DNA of 64,000 nt from an uncultured Acetatifactor sp. (GCA_910584435.1 CAJUAP010000016.1:6802-70801), one strand, 5' to 3'; shown: positions 8,242 through 17,172, numbered from the stretch's first letter. Numbers and translations: made by a program. The notes: generated by a model not told the origin, from the sequence alone.

Positions 8242-9713
8242 AAAAGAAAAAACTTTTTGCAGAATTGCTGTTATTGGCCTTCCTGCTGCTCATAGGCTGG
8301 AAAGTATGGATGCGCAGCCTCTACTATGCTATGTATATCAGTGAAATCTTACTGCTGACGGCAGTGCTGAAGCTGATACCCTTGCTGAAATTATCCGCCA
8401 ATGATCTGGCCGCAGCCGCATTATGTATGCTGCTGAATCATATGATTTTACAGTTTCCCCTGTTTGGAAGCCCCAATTTATCAGACATTGCCCCCTTCAC
8501 ATTTCTGCTTTTAATAGAACTGCTTGTGCTGATCAGGGGCATCCATCAGAGAAAAAGAGGCTATGGAATTGCTGTTGGATATGCGGTATTATGCTGCCAG
8601 GGTGTGCTCTGTATCTACCGGCAGTGGGAACGTATTGTTTTAGATTATTATCAGGCAAGAGAACGCCAATTCGGCTTTGCAGTCAAAGCATCGTGTCTGC
8701 TGATATGTATCATTTCTGCTGCCCTTCTTCTTCTCTTATGCCTCCGCAGCTGCAATGCCCTTATAAAAAAGACGCTGGCAAAGCTGGAAGAATACAGTGC
8801 CGTATATACGGAAATTGACCGCTCCATTCTATTGGTTTACTTCCTTACTCTGGGCACTCTGTCCATGAATGAGCTGGTGGACATGCTGATTCCCTTCCTG
8901 CCTGCAGATAACGAATTGCACCTGATTCCCTTCCAGCCTGCATACAGTACCTATGAAATTCCCCTGTTCTGGATAGGCTTCTCTGCAATGATGATTTTAA
9001 TACAGTTTATTTATATACGCCTTCTGATGAAAAGCATTTCGGTCAAAGAGAAAATGCGGTTACAGGAAAAGGATCTGCACCAGCTCGAAGAATATAATCA
9101 GGCGCTTGAAAAAAATATGGAAAACATGAAAGAAATCCGGCATGATATGAAAAACATGTTCCTTACCATGGGCGGATTTGTATCCAGGAGCAATGATGAA
9201 GAAATGAAAGCCTTCTATCAGGAAAATATCGTCCCTTTTGCCCGGCAGGAGCTGCTGAAGAATGACCTGTATGCGAAACTATCCTGCATACACAGCGAAA
9301 GCCTGAAATCATTTCTCTATTACAAAATCATGCAGGGAATTGAACAGCATGTATCTATCCATCTGCAGGTGCAGTCCGCGGATACGAACCCTGTCTATTG
9401 TATCGGCCAGGTAGATTTGATTCGTATTCTGGGCATTTTAATCGATAATGCGATAGAGGAAGCCGATACCTGCAGAGGAACCGTACATATTTCCATAAAG
9501 GAGACAGCAGGGGAATATCTTTTTTCCGTCAACAATACCGTTCGCTGTCAGAAAAAGGAACAAGGGATCACCGCCGGAACAACGGACAAGGGTCCGGGAC
9601 GCGGAAACGGACTTTTCATCGTGGAGAAACTGCTGGGAGAATATCAGAATGTACTTTTAAACTCCTATTTTAAGAACAATGAATTTGTACAATGTCTCAG
9701 AATAGAAAAATAG
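8229..9713 (+). CDS. AgrC-like sensor histidine kinase (GHKL family)
   Basis: 494 residues, GTG start within the end of the regulator gene. Six or seven membrane helices in residues 8-275, a short coiled coil, the phosphoacceptor His 305 in IRHDMKN, N box with Asn 407 (ILIDNAIEEA) and a glycine box GRGNGLFIVEKL. This is the HPK10 layout used by peptide-sensing kinases such as AgrC. No AgrB or AgrD-like gene is evident nearby; the closest downstream gene is a solute-binding lipoprotein, a possible ligand-presenting partner. Confidence 0.88.
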   Translation: MDRIKKKKLFAELLLLAFLLLIGWKVWMRSLYYAMYISEILLLTAVLKLIPLLKLSANDLAAAALCMLLNHMILQFPLFGSPNLSDIAPFTFLLLIELLVLIRGIHQRKRGYGIAVGYAVLCCQGVLCIYRQWERIVLDYYQARERQFGFAVKASCLLICIISAALLLLLCLRSCNALIKKTLAKLEEYSAVYTEIDRSILLVYFLTLGTLSMNELVDMLIPFLPADNELHLIPFQPAYSTYEIPLFWIGFSAMMILIQFIYIRLLMKSISVKEKMRLQEKDLHQLEEYNQALEKNMENMKEIRHDMKNMFLTMGGFVSRSNDEEMKAFYQENIVPFARQELLKNDLYAKLSCIHSESLKSFLYYKIMQGIEQHVSIHLQVQSADTNPVYCIGQVDLIRILGILIDNAIEEADTCRGTVHISIKETAGEYLFSVNNTVRCQKKEQGITAGTTDKGPGRGNGLFIVEKLLGEYQNVLLNSYFKNNEFVQCLRIEK

Positions 9714-9879
9714 AGAGCACCCAAGAGCTTTCCTGCCTGAATATCAACGGGATTGCCCAAACGTACCTTCCGGGAACGTTTTGAGGCAGTCTCGCTTTTT
9801 TATAGGCAAAAATCAACAAAAAGACTGCAAAACGTGATAACATCACAACTATCAGCGCAATGACCAGCTGCCGCTCCAT
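9697..9879 (-). other. Possible small membrane-peptide frame, doubtful
   Basis: A 60-codon minus-strand frame starting MERQLVIALIVVML with one hydrophobic helix and a basic patch (AYKKAR). It lies between two plus-strand genes and has no good ribosome site; its start is inside a 25-bp direct repeat region. It could be the remnant of a gene or chance. Listed because the 369-base gap 9714-10082 otherwise holds no gene. Confidence 0.2.
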
Positions 9880-9970
9880 CTCATGGGACAGAACATCATG
9901 CAGGATTCTTCCACTGCATCCAGCTCGTCAAATGTCATGTTCCACCTCATGGGGCAGAACATCATGCAGG
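9880..9970. repeat. 25-bp direct repeat, two copies 66 bases apart
   Basis: CTCATGGGACAGAACATCAT-type sequence at 9880-9904 and 9946-9970 with one mismatch (GGGA/GGGG). The 66-base period is in frame (22 codons), so both strands encode a duplicated peptide (CMMFCPMRW on minus, LMGQNIMQ on plus), but no start with a ribosome site was found. Confidence 0.75.
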
Positions 9971-10082
9971 CTGCGCCGACTCTTCGGAAGGCATCAAGCA
10001 CGCTGACTTTGTAGCGCAATTTTGGCTTCGCGGCAAAAGCTTTCTGAACTGTTACTCAATATCCACAAAAAGGAGACACACT

Positions 10083-11534
10083 ATGAAAAAATTACGGAAA
10101 ACTTCAGGTACAATTACTTTGGGCACACTCACTTTGGGAGCACTTACTCTGGGAACACTTTCACTCACGGGATGCGGAAACGGGCAGACAGATGCAGCCC
10201 TCAGCATACAGCCGGTAGACTTAGCATCTCCCACCCCTGAAAACCAGGCGGAGGCTGCGCAGCCGGAAAGCGGTGAATGTATCACACTGACTCTTGGCAC
10301 CAAAGAATCGGATTGGATACTGGAAAGTGCGGTAGAAGCCTACAATGTCCAAAACAGGCAATATCATGTTGAAATAGTAGAATATCTGCCCGAAGTATAT
10401 GACAATGCCGCAGCAGAAGCAGCTATGAATAGATTCTGTATGGATCTGGCCACCGGCAAGGGGACTGACATTATCCTTTTCGATAATTTGAATGCGGATG
10501 AACTGGGGCATGAAGGTGTGGTACTGGATCTCTATCCCTTTCTAACTACAGAGGACATACAGGAAAAATATCTGGGAAACATTCTGGAATGCGCCAGAAC
10601 CGGCAACGCCCTTTACGATATCTCCCCCTCGTTTACCCTTTCCTTTATTGCAGGGGACGGTTCCCGAATCGGCTGGGAAAACGGCTGGACTATGGAGGAA
10701 ATGCTGAATAGCTTTGCACAAAACGGACGGGACGGGCTGGCGCTGGCCGGAGCACAGGGAAGAACAGTGGTCCGTCTGGCGGCGGCTTCCATGGAAGATT
10801 ATATCAACTGGGATACGGGAACGGCAGATTTCTGCAGGGAGGAATTTTACCGTGTTCTGGAATTCGGAAAAACCATTGACGGCAGCAATTATATTCGCCC
10901 CACCAGAGAAAGTGTATCCTCAGGCACACATCTTGCCAGCTGGGAAGGTCTCACAACCGCAGCAGATATTCAATACCTGAAATGGCTGTTTGGAGATAAC
11001 ATGACGGTAAAGGGTTATCCCTGCAGCCAGGGCACAGGCGTTGCAGTCAGCATGGCGGCAGGGGGCTCCCTGGGAATCAGCGCTTCCAGCCGGTATCCGG
11101 ATGGCGCCTGGGATTTCCTGGAATTCTACGCAGACGCTGCCTGGACCAGGAGGGATTATGATGCAGAAGGTATGATCATTCATAAAGACTTTTCCAACCA
11201 CTTCCCGGGATTCCCCATAAACAGGAAACTGTTTGAGGAAATGCTGGCAGATTCTACGGTGCAGCAGTATGATCCGGACAGCGGAAAACCGATTCCTTTG
11301 CTGCAGGGAGAAGGAGAAATACCGGACTTCTATGCCAACACCCCGGAGGATGTGGAAAAGATACGAGAAATCATTGCCCTGGCCGACAGACGCTACTTTC
11401 CTGACCAGTCTGCCATCAGCCAAATCATTTCAGAGGAAATCAGCGGATACAATGCCGGCGTTCTGACTGCGGAACAGACGGCTCAGAAAATCCAGAACCG
11501 GGTACAGTTGTATCTGGACGAACAGAAAAAATAG
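10083..11534 (+). CDS. Extracellular solute-binding lipoprotein (family 1 type)
   Basis: 483 residues. Signal peptide with Leu/Thr/Gly repeats and lipobox LSLTGC (Cys 31), then a Thr/Pro/Glu linker and a two-lobed binding-protein fold with family-1-like segments such as 'GTDIILFDN' and 'PDGAWDFLEF' near the hinge. AAAGGAGA ribosome site before the ATG. No ABC permease or ATPase follows, so it probably does not serve a local transporter. It follows a LytTR/GHKL pair in the same direction, which suggests either a sensor co-receptor or a target of that system. The ligand cannot be read from the sequence. Confidence 0.85.
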   Translation: MKKLRKTSGTITLGTLTLGALTLGTLSLTGCGNGQTDAALSIQPVDLASPTPENQAEAAQPESGECITLTLGTKESDWILESAVEAYNVQNRQYHVEIVEYLPEVYDNAAAEAAMNRFCMDLATGKGTDIILFDNLNADELGHEGVVLDLYPFLTTEDIQEKYLGNILECARTGNALYDISPSFTLSFIAGDGSRIGWENGWTMEEMLNSFAQNGRDGLALAGAQGRTVVRLAAASMEDYINWDTGTADFCREEFYRVLEFGKTIDGSNYIRPTRESVSSGTHLASWEGLTTAADIQYLKWLFGDNMTVKGYPCSQGTGVAVSMAAGGSLGISASSRYPDGAWDFLEFYADAAWTRRDYDAEGMIIHKDFSNHFPGFPINRKLFEEMLADSTVQQYDPDSGKPIPLLQGEGEIPDFYANTPEDVEKIREIIALADRRYFPDQSAISQIISEEISGYNAGVLTAEQTAQKIQNRVQLYLDEQKK

Positions 11535-11557
11535 AGGAATACTGACTGTCTTCCGTG

Positions 11558-12754
11558 TCATTCCAGCATCCCATACGCCGCCATGCGCAGTCTCCGCAGT
11601 GTGCCGGATATGCCGCCCGCACCGCATCGCTGGATAAAATACAGCAGCACGAACTCCTCACCTGGGTCCATTGTCACATAATTCCCAGTCCATCCGTCCC
11701 AGCCGTATTCTCCAAGAGACGCATTGGACGCAGCCTCTCCCTGATCCATCAGCACACGCATCAGGCAGCCATAACCATAACCTTTCATGCTGTCCCAATT
11801 GAGGGTTCTGCGCTGCGTCTCTGTCAAACGGTTCTGCGTCATGAATTCCACTGTCTTACGTCCCAGAATACGTCTGCCCTCATACGCTCCTTTTCCCACC
11901 ATCATCAAAGCAAAGTGACTGTAGTCGTCCAGCGTGGATACCAGCCCTGCACCGCCGGATTCAAACGCTGCATCCTCGCCGCAGTACTCTCCCAAATGGC
12001 TTCCCTTGTGGGGCACAAGTATGCCCTCTTCCGTCATGTCATAATATTGTGCCAGACGGTTCCTTTTTCCCTCAGGCACGAAAAATCCTGTGTCCGGCAT
12101 ATCCAGCGGCGCAAAGAATTCCTTCTGCAGAAATTCACCGAATGTCATTCCTGATGCCGCTTCCACTATTCCGCCCAGCACATCGGCGGAATACCCGTAC
12201 ATCCATCTGTCGCCGGGCTGGAAACACAGTGGAACGGAGGCAATTCCCCTCATGTATTCCTGGGTGTCCACCCTCTCCCCCCGCTCTCTCCGGGCCACAA
12301 AATCATCCACCACCGCCTTCATGCGTCTGCCGGGTTCTGTTGCCCCGTCGGGATATGTGATGCCGGATGTCATATTCAGCAGGTCATATATGGTATTTTC
12401 CCGCTCTGCGGGGATTTCTCCCTTAACATTATCCCATACCTTCTGTCCCCTGAAACAGGGCAGATATCGGGATACCGGTTCCCACAAATCCACCTTCCCC
12501 TGCTCTGCCAGCAGCATCACAGCCGCTGCCGTAATGGGCTTGGTCATGGAATAGAGCCGGATTATCGTGTCACGCTTCATAGGAATTCCACGTTCTGCAT
12601 CTGCATCCCCGAACGCATTATAATACAGTTCTTTTCCCTTATGAAGTATCAGTGCACTGACACCATTTGAACGCTGCCGCACATCTCCCGGGACATTTCC
12701 CTGTGCTATCTCCTGCTGCAATATTCTGTCCGCAGCTGCTTTCTCATCCCTCAT
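11558..12754 (-). CDS. Serine hydrolase of the beta-lactamase/esterase fold (class C-like)
   Basis: About 398 residues. Catalytic SxxK as YSMTKP, a second motif Y-x-S (YGYSADVLG) and a C-terminal 'WDGWTGNYV' strand near the expected third motif. Relatives include EstB-type esterases and PBP4*-like proteins; no signal peptide is visible, which argues for a cytoplasmic esterase rather than a resistance enzyme. The ATG at 12754 follows AAGAGGCGG; the frame continues to 12853 only because the upstream 49-bp repeats are open. Ends 23 bases from the convergent lipoprotein gene. Confidence 0.82.
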   Translation of the reverse strand: MRDEKAAADRILQQEIAQGNVPGDVRQRSNGVSALILHKGKELYYNAFGDADAERGIPMKRDTIIRLYSMTKPITAAAVMLLAEQGKVDLWEPVSRYLPCFRGQKVWDNVKGEIPAERENTIYDLLNMTSGITYPDGATEPGRRMKAVVDDFVARRERGERVDTQEYMRGIASVPLCFQPGDRWMYGYSADVLGGIVEAASGMTFGEFLQKEFFAPLDMPDTGFFVPEGKRNRLAQYYDMTEEGILVPHKGSHLGEYCGEDAAFESGGAGLVSTLDDYSHFALMMVGKGAYEGRRILGRKTVEFMTQNRLTETQRRTLNWDSMKGYGYGCLMRVLMDQGEAASNASLGEYGWDGWTGNYVTMDPGEEFVLLYFIQRCGAGGISGTLRRLRMAAYGMLE

Positions 12755-12791
12755 CCTGTCCGCCTCTTTTCCTGACCAATCACGCCGATGC

Positions 12792-12993
12792 CGCATCCGG
12801 CATACCAATTCCTGACACATCACTACATCACGTTTCCAAATACCGCACAGCACTCGTTTCCTGGCACATCACAGCATCCCATTTCCAAGTACCGCACAGC
12901 ACTCGTTTCCTGGCACATCACAGCATCCCACTTCCAAGTACCGCACAGCACTCATTTCCTGGCACATCACAGCATCCCATTTCCAAGTACCGC
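12792..12993. repeat. About four tandem copies of a 49-bp unit
   Basis: TACCGCACAGCACTC recurs at 12841, 12890 and 12939, with TACCGCACTCC at 12988, exactly 49 bases apart; a diverged copy precedes. Units also share CACATCACAGCATCCCA. The array fills the gap between the beta-lactamase-fold gene and the arabinofuranosidase gene. Confidence 0.95.
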
Positions 12994-13019
12994 ACTCCGC
13001 TTTCCTTCCGCCTGGCACC

Positions 13020-14519
13020 TTATTCCGGTGTAACCTCCAGATGCAGTACACTGCAGGCCGGCACCGTAAACCGAATCCTGTCGCCGTCTACGGAAACAGC
13101 AGCAAACTCTTCCGTATGTACCTCATTGGGCGCCTCAAAGGTATTGTGTGCGCTCCTGTCCCCCGTAAGAATTTCCCCTTTCACAGCCTTCACCCTGCTG
13201 TCTGCGAACACGCTCTCCACTTCATAATTCTCTTCCAGAGACAAATTAGTAATCGTCATATGAAGCTTCCCGTCCCTGGACATGGACACGGATTCTGTCA
13301 GATTGGGAACCTTCGCATCCTCTTCCAGCCCCACTTCCTTCGTCTCCACAGAAGATTCCATCAGCTCCCCGTCCTGATGATGCTGATACATATGGAACAC
13401 ATACCAGGTAGGCGTCTTCACCATCTTCGCGCCTTCCGTCAGAATCACCGCCTGAAGTACATTCACCATCTGAGCAATATTTGCCATCTTCACCCTGTCG
13501 CAATGCTTGTTGAACAGATTCAGATTAATCCCTGCCACCAAGGCATCCCTCATGGTATTCTGCTGATACAGAAATCCCGGATTGGTACCCGGCTCCACAT
13601 CATACCAGGTTCCCCACTCGTCAATGATCATGCCGATTTTCTTCTTCGGGTCATATTGATCCATGATTGCGCCATGTCCGCGGATCAGCTGCTCCATCTT
13701 CAATGTAGCTTTCAAAGTACGGTACCAATCCTTCTCGTCAAACTCCAAAGCAGAGCCCTTCTTATCCCACTTTCCTGTAGGCAGAGTATAATAGTGCAGG
13801 GACATGCCGCTCATATAGCCGAAACCATGGTCGAACACCGTCTCCAGTACCTTATCCGTCCAGTGATAATCTTCCGCATTGGCGCCGCAGGCAATCTTAT
13901 GAATGGGCTTACCGGAATTATAATTGCGCACATAAGTTTGATATCTGCGGTACATGTCCCCATAAAATTCCGGCCGCATGTTGCCGCCGCAGCCCCAGTT
14001 CTCATTGCCCACGCCAAAATAATCCACCGTCCACGGTGCCTCATGCCCGTTGGCTTTGCGCAGATCCGCCATGGGCGATACACCGTCAAACGTCATGTAT
14101 TCCACCCACTCACTCATCTCCTGGACGGTACCGCTGCCCATATTGCCATTGATATATGTCTTACAGCCAAGCTGTCTGCACAGTTCCATAAATTCATGTG
14201 TTCCGAAACTGTTATCTTCCACCACACCGCCCCAATGGGTGTTAATCATTTTCTTGCGCCCTTCCCTTGGGCCGATTCCGTCTTTCCAATGATACTCATC
14301 GGCAAAACACCCGCCGGGCCAGCGCAGTACCGGCACATGGATTTCCTTCAATGCCTCCACCACATCGGTACGCATACCGTTTACATTGGGAATGTCGGAA
14401 TTTTCTCCTACATAGATACCTTCATAAATGCATCTTCCCAGATGCTCCGAAAAATGTCCCTGCAGCTCAGGATTCAAATGTCCCTTTTTCACCTTGGGAT
14501 TTACATACAGCTTTGTCAT
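13020..14519 (-). CDS. abfA: Alpha-L-arabinofuranosidase, GH51, intracellular
   Basis: 499 residues, the normal length of intracellular GH51 enzymes, which release arabinose from arabinoxylan or arabinan oligosaccharides. Opening KKGHLNPELQGHFSEHLG and RWPGGCFADEYHW are signature segments; the acid/base Glu is in GVGNENWGCGG (about residue 173) and the nucleophile Glu in IIDEWGTWY (about 301). A C-terminal beta domain follows. No signal peptide. No dedicated transporter or regulator is adjacent. A 49-bp repeat array lies just past the stop. Confidence 0.94.
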   Translation of the reverse strand: MTKLYVNPKVKKGHLNPELQGHFSEHLGRCIYEGIYVGENSDIPNVNGMRTDVVEALKEIHVPVLRWPGGCFADEYHWKDGIGPREGRKKMINTHWGGVVEDNSFGTHEFMELCRQLGCKTYINGNMGSGTVQEMSEWVEYMTFDGVSPMADLRKANGHEAPWTVDYFGVGNENWGCGGNMRPEFYGDMYRRYQTYVRNYNSGKPIHKIACGANAEDYHWTDKVLETVFDHGFGYMSGMSLHYYTLPTGKWDKKGSALEFDEKDWYRTLKATLKMEQLIRGHGAIMDQYDPKKKIGMIIDEWGTWYDVEPGTNPGFLYQQNTMRDALVAGINLNLFNKHCDRVKMANIAQMVNVLQAVILTEGAKMVKTPTWYVFHMYQHHQDGELMESSVETKEVGLEEDAKVPNLTESVSMSRDGKLHMTITNLSLEENYEVESVFADSRVKAVKGEILTGDRSAHNTFEAPNEVHTEEFAAVSVDGDRIRFTVPACSVLHLEVTPE

Positions 14520-14636
14520 AACTTATGCCTGATCCTTCCTGCCTCTAAGAGGCTGATTACTACAATCAGTTTACCTTCAACTTATGAATGGCATGGCTGA
14601 ACTGTTACGTTTTTATTTTCATCTATCAGTCTATGA

Positions 14637-14657
14637 CTTGACAAGTAAAATGTCAAG
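14637..14657. promoter_or_regulatory. Short palindrome upstream of the arabinofuranosidase gene
   Basis: CTTGACA, seven bases, TGTCAAG. The arms resemble those of the sites at 6614 and 16487 but the spacing is shorter. Could be an operator for abfA, whose start is 118 bases away. The rest of 14520-14876 holds no gene; it contains a hairpin TTTTCATGC/GCATGAAAA at 14728-14752 and other imperfect inverted repeats. Confidence 0.4.
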
Positions 14658-14876
14658 CAATAATGAACGCAGCGTAACTATACAGACAAATTAATGGTCA
14701 CTGTTCACGCGTCACTATCGTGAAGTGTTTTCATGCGCATTTTGCATGAAAATCCCGAGACAGCCGTGCGCGAAATCGCCGTTTTTGCAATTTCTGTGCA
14801 TTTGTTACTGTGAACGGAGTGAACAGCAACGATTAATGATTACTGTTGACAGTTACGGTCAATGAACCGTTGCATA

Positions 14877-16055
14877 TCACCACAGCTTAAACCTGCTGAT
14901 CAGCCATTTCACCGCCTTATACGGCATTGTCTCCAACTCCCTGGCGGCATTTTTCAGTTCCTTGCGGATTTCAATATGCTGCGGACAATGCTGCTCGCAT
15001 TTCCCACACTGTACACATTGGGAGGCGCTGGAGGTATTCTGGCGCATGGCAGTACATTGCAGATATTCAAGTCTGCCGGAAGATTTCTTCTCGGAATACA
15101 TAGCATTATAGCAGCGAAATGTTCCCGGTATATCCACACCCTTGGGACAGGGCATGCAATATCCGCAGCCTGTGCAGCCCACCTTTATACTCCGGCGGAT
15201 TTCTTCCCGAACCTTTGCCACCAATTCTCTGTCCGAATCCGTCATACACCCCGGATATGCCCTGGACGCCGCAGCCAGATTCTGCTCCACCATCTCCACA
15301 GAGTTCATTCCGGACAGCACACATGTTACCTCCGGCTGATCATAAAGCCACTTGAAAGCCAATTCCGCAGGCGCCCGGCCTTCCGGATCCCTGGCAAACA
15401 ATTTCTTCGCAGATTCGGGCAGAAGATTTACCAGCCGTCCTCCCCGAAGGGGCTCCATAATAATAACCGGAAGTCCCTTTTGATTGGCATACCTAAGCCC
15501 TTCTACCCCCGCCTGGAAAAATTCATCCATATAATTATACTGAATCTGGCAGAAATCCCAGGCATAGGCGTCCACCAGCTGTCGAAACGTTTCCGTATTC
15601 CCATGATAGGAAAAACCGATATTGCGAATCTCCCCGGTGACAAGCTTGGTCTCTATCCACTCCCTTATGCCCAGCTTCTTCAGTTTCTCCCATGTAGCCC
15701 CATCCGTCAGCATATGCATAAGGTAATAGTCAATATGATCCGTTTTCAGCCTCTTTAACTCCTCCCGGAACGTTTTTTCCGCCCCTTCCACGGATTTAAT
15801 AAGATAATGCGGCAGCTTGGAAGCAATAAAAACCTTATTCCGGCACTGGTTACGGTATAAAATTTCCCCTACAGCAGCCTCACTGCCGGGATAAATATAA
15901 GCTGTGTCCAGATAATTAACCCCGCCCTTTATCGCTGTCATGACTTCCTTCTCGGCCTTATCTATATCAATGGAAGTCCCCTTTCTTGTAAATCGCATAC
16001 AGCCAAAGCCAAGCAGTGAAATGTCATTTCCTTTTTTGTCTTTTCGATATTGCAT
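14877..16055 (-). CDS. Aldo/keto reductase with C-terminal 2[4Fe-4S] ferredoxin domain
   Basis: About 392 residues. AKR barrel (1-280) with LGFGCMRF, catalytic-type Asp/Tyr/Lys/His segments (NYLDTAYIYPGSE, SKLPHYL, DYYLMHML), then two cluster motifs CTGCGYCMPCPKGV and CVQCGKCEQHCP. This fusion is common in anaerobic Clostridia and Bacteroides; substrate unknown, electrons probably pass between ferredoxin and NAD(P)H-type chemistry. I place the start at 16055 after GAGAGGACAAA; an ATG at 16070 lacks a site. Confidence 0.9.
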   Translation of the reverse strand: MQYRKDKKGNDISLLGFGCMRFTRKGTSIDIDKAEKEVMTAIKGGVNYLDTAYIYPGSEAAVGEILYRNQCRNKVFIASKLPHYLIKSVEGAEKTFREELKRLKTDHIDYYLMHMLTDGATWEKLKKLGIREWIETKLVTGEIRNIGFSYHGNTETFRQLVDAYAWDFCQIQYNYMDEFFQAGVEGLRYANQKGLPVIIMEPLRGGRLVNLLPESAKKLFARDPEGRAPAELAFKWLYDQPEVTCVLSGMNSVEMVEQNLAAASRAYPGCMTDSDRELVAKVREEIRRSIKVGCTGCGYCMPCPKGVDIPGTFRCYNAMYSEKKSSGRLEYLQCTAMRQNTSSASQCVQCGKCEQHCPQHIEIRKELKNAARELETMPYKAVKWLISRFKLW

Positions 16056-16454
16056 TTTGTCCTCTCTCATTCTGATTCTCTATCCGTCCTCCCATCACCG
16101 GCAGGCCGCCAATTCCATCCCTTACATTTAACAAATAATATCTCTACTATAAACCATGCCGGACAAAATGACCATACCCCAAATGAAAAAACGGCATGAT
16201 TTTCATCACACCGTTTAAGTGTTCTTCCATCCGGATGATAAAGTCTGTCCGGTATTATTATAATATCCACAAGCATTTTTCATTACAATTCTCCAATAAC
16301 CCCATGGCGGCATGCGCCTTTGGGACACAATACCGACTTTACGGCAGGGGCTGTCTGACCTTTGCAAAAGCCCTGCATTTTGCGCTGGAAAACACAAGTG
16401 TCCTATGGTATAATAAGACCATATTCAAGACAGGAAACGGCCGAATGGCCATCC

Positions 16455-16483
16455 ATACCATGATTGAACTGTAATCATGGTAT
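16455..16483. promoter_or_regulatory. Perfect 11-bp inverted repeat overlapping the promoter
   Basis: ATACCATGATT, seven bases, AATCATGGTAT. The right arm runs into the TATAAT box at 16481-16486, which also has an extended -10 TG at 16478. Candidate operator for the Cys-rich protein gene. A second TGGTATAAT lies at about 16406, so two promoters are possible. The gap from 16056 to 16454 shows no gene. Confidence 0.65.
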
Positions 16484-16486
16484 AAT
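16478..16486 (+). promoter_or_regulatory. Extended -10 promoter of the Cys-rich protein gene
   Basis: TGGTATAAT; no recognisable -35 box at 17 bases. The matching site at 6604-6612 reads TGGTACAAT. Confidence 0.6.
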
Positions 16487-16513
16487 GTTGACACAGAAAT
16501 GCGTTATGTCAAC
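16487..16513. promoter_or_regulatory. Palindromic operator-like site, second copy of the 6614 module
   Basis: GTTGACA, 13 bases, TGTCAAC, located directly after the -10 box exactly as at 6614-6638. The inner bases (GAAAT.C.TT) also agree between the two loci. A TGAA-loop hairpin follows at 16525-16538 (TGTGC/GCGCA), again as in the first locus. Confidence 0.6.
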
Positions 16514-16594
16514 AGCTCGCCATGTGTGCTGAAGCGCAAAACTTATGGTATCATAAACCCTGTATCACTATTCATATAAAACGGAGGTATCATA

Positions 16595-17032
16595 ATGGAG
16601 GAAAAAGGCTTAAATGCTGAATTGGTATTAGATGACCTGGAGAATTGCTGCAGAAGTGAATCCGTATGCGGACAGTGTCAGGGTGATGCCTGCACCATTG
16701 GCTATGCAAAGCATTGTATACGGAACTATCAAAAGGCTCCGAAGAAAGAAGTTCCGGGCGGTACAGAACATATCCCCACCATGGATTTTAAAGTATTCGA
16801 TGAAACAGAACTGGAAACTGCCATCGCCCACATTCTGAAGGAATGTAAAGACTGCAGGGATGATCACACGGAAGACTGCATTATCAACGTTATCCGCAAC
16901 TGCCTTGAAGTGGGCTTGTTTGGAGACGTGCATACCTATGAAGGAAGTGCACTGCAATACCTGATGTATCTGCAGACAGCTTCTCCTGAGAAATGTAAAA
17001 AAATTGCCGCTATTTATACTGACGGTCACTAA
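16595..17032 (+). CDS. Cys-rich small protein, unknown function
   Basis: 145 residues with about eleven cysteines, several paired: CCRSESVCGQCQGDAC in the N-terminal third and CKDCRDDHTEDC in the middle. This suggests a metal or Fe-S cluster site or a redox role, cytosolic since no signal peptide is present. CGGAGG ribosome site eight bases before the ATG. The final codons (YTDGH) lie inside a dispersed 95-bp element that recurs at 41060, so the C-terminus may be acquired. I do not recognise the family. Confidence 0.65.
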   Translation: MEEKGLNAELVLDDLENCCRSESVCGQCQGDACTIGYAKHCIRNYQKAPKKEVPGGTEHIPTMDFKVFDETELETAIAHILKECKDCRDDHTEDCIINVIRNCLEVGLFGDVHTYEGSALQYLMYLQTASPEKCKKIAAIYTDGH

Positions 17033-17106
17033 AACCTGCCAAGTACCCCGACTCACGAGCGAAAAGCGCCAAGGTCATCACGGCAAATTTCATCGCTCGT
17101 AAGTAT
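17012..17106. repeat. Dispersed ~95-bp stem-loop element, copy 1
   Basis: From ATTTATACTGACGGTCACTA to the second arm of ACGAGCGA/TCGCTCGT. Copy 2 is at 41060-41155. The two agree over nearly the whole length, with arm changes that preserve pairing. A TGAA-loop hairpin (ATGAGC/GCTCAT) follows at 17105-17120. Confidence 0.9.
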
Positions 17107-17141
17107 GAGCTGAAGCTCATCCTGTCCGGCGTCCCCCCCGA

Positions 17142-17172
17142 TAACAGTTCAGACAGGTCACTGAAATGTTAC
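17142..17172. repeat. Dispersed palindrome (AACAGTTCAG family)
   Basis: TAACAGTTCAG, ACAGGTCA, CTGAAATGTTA: near-perfect arms. One of at least seven copies in the window, all intergenic. Confidence 0.8.

Noticed and set aside
13041..14600. 519-codon plus-strand frame
   Set aside because: Antisense shadow of the GH51 gene; the minus strand carries conserved catalytic motifs.
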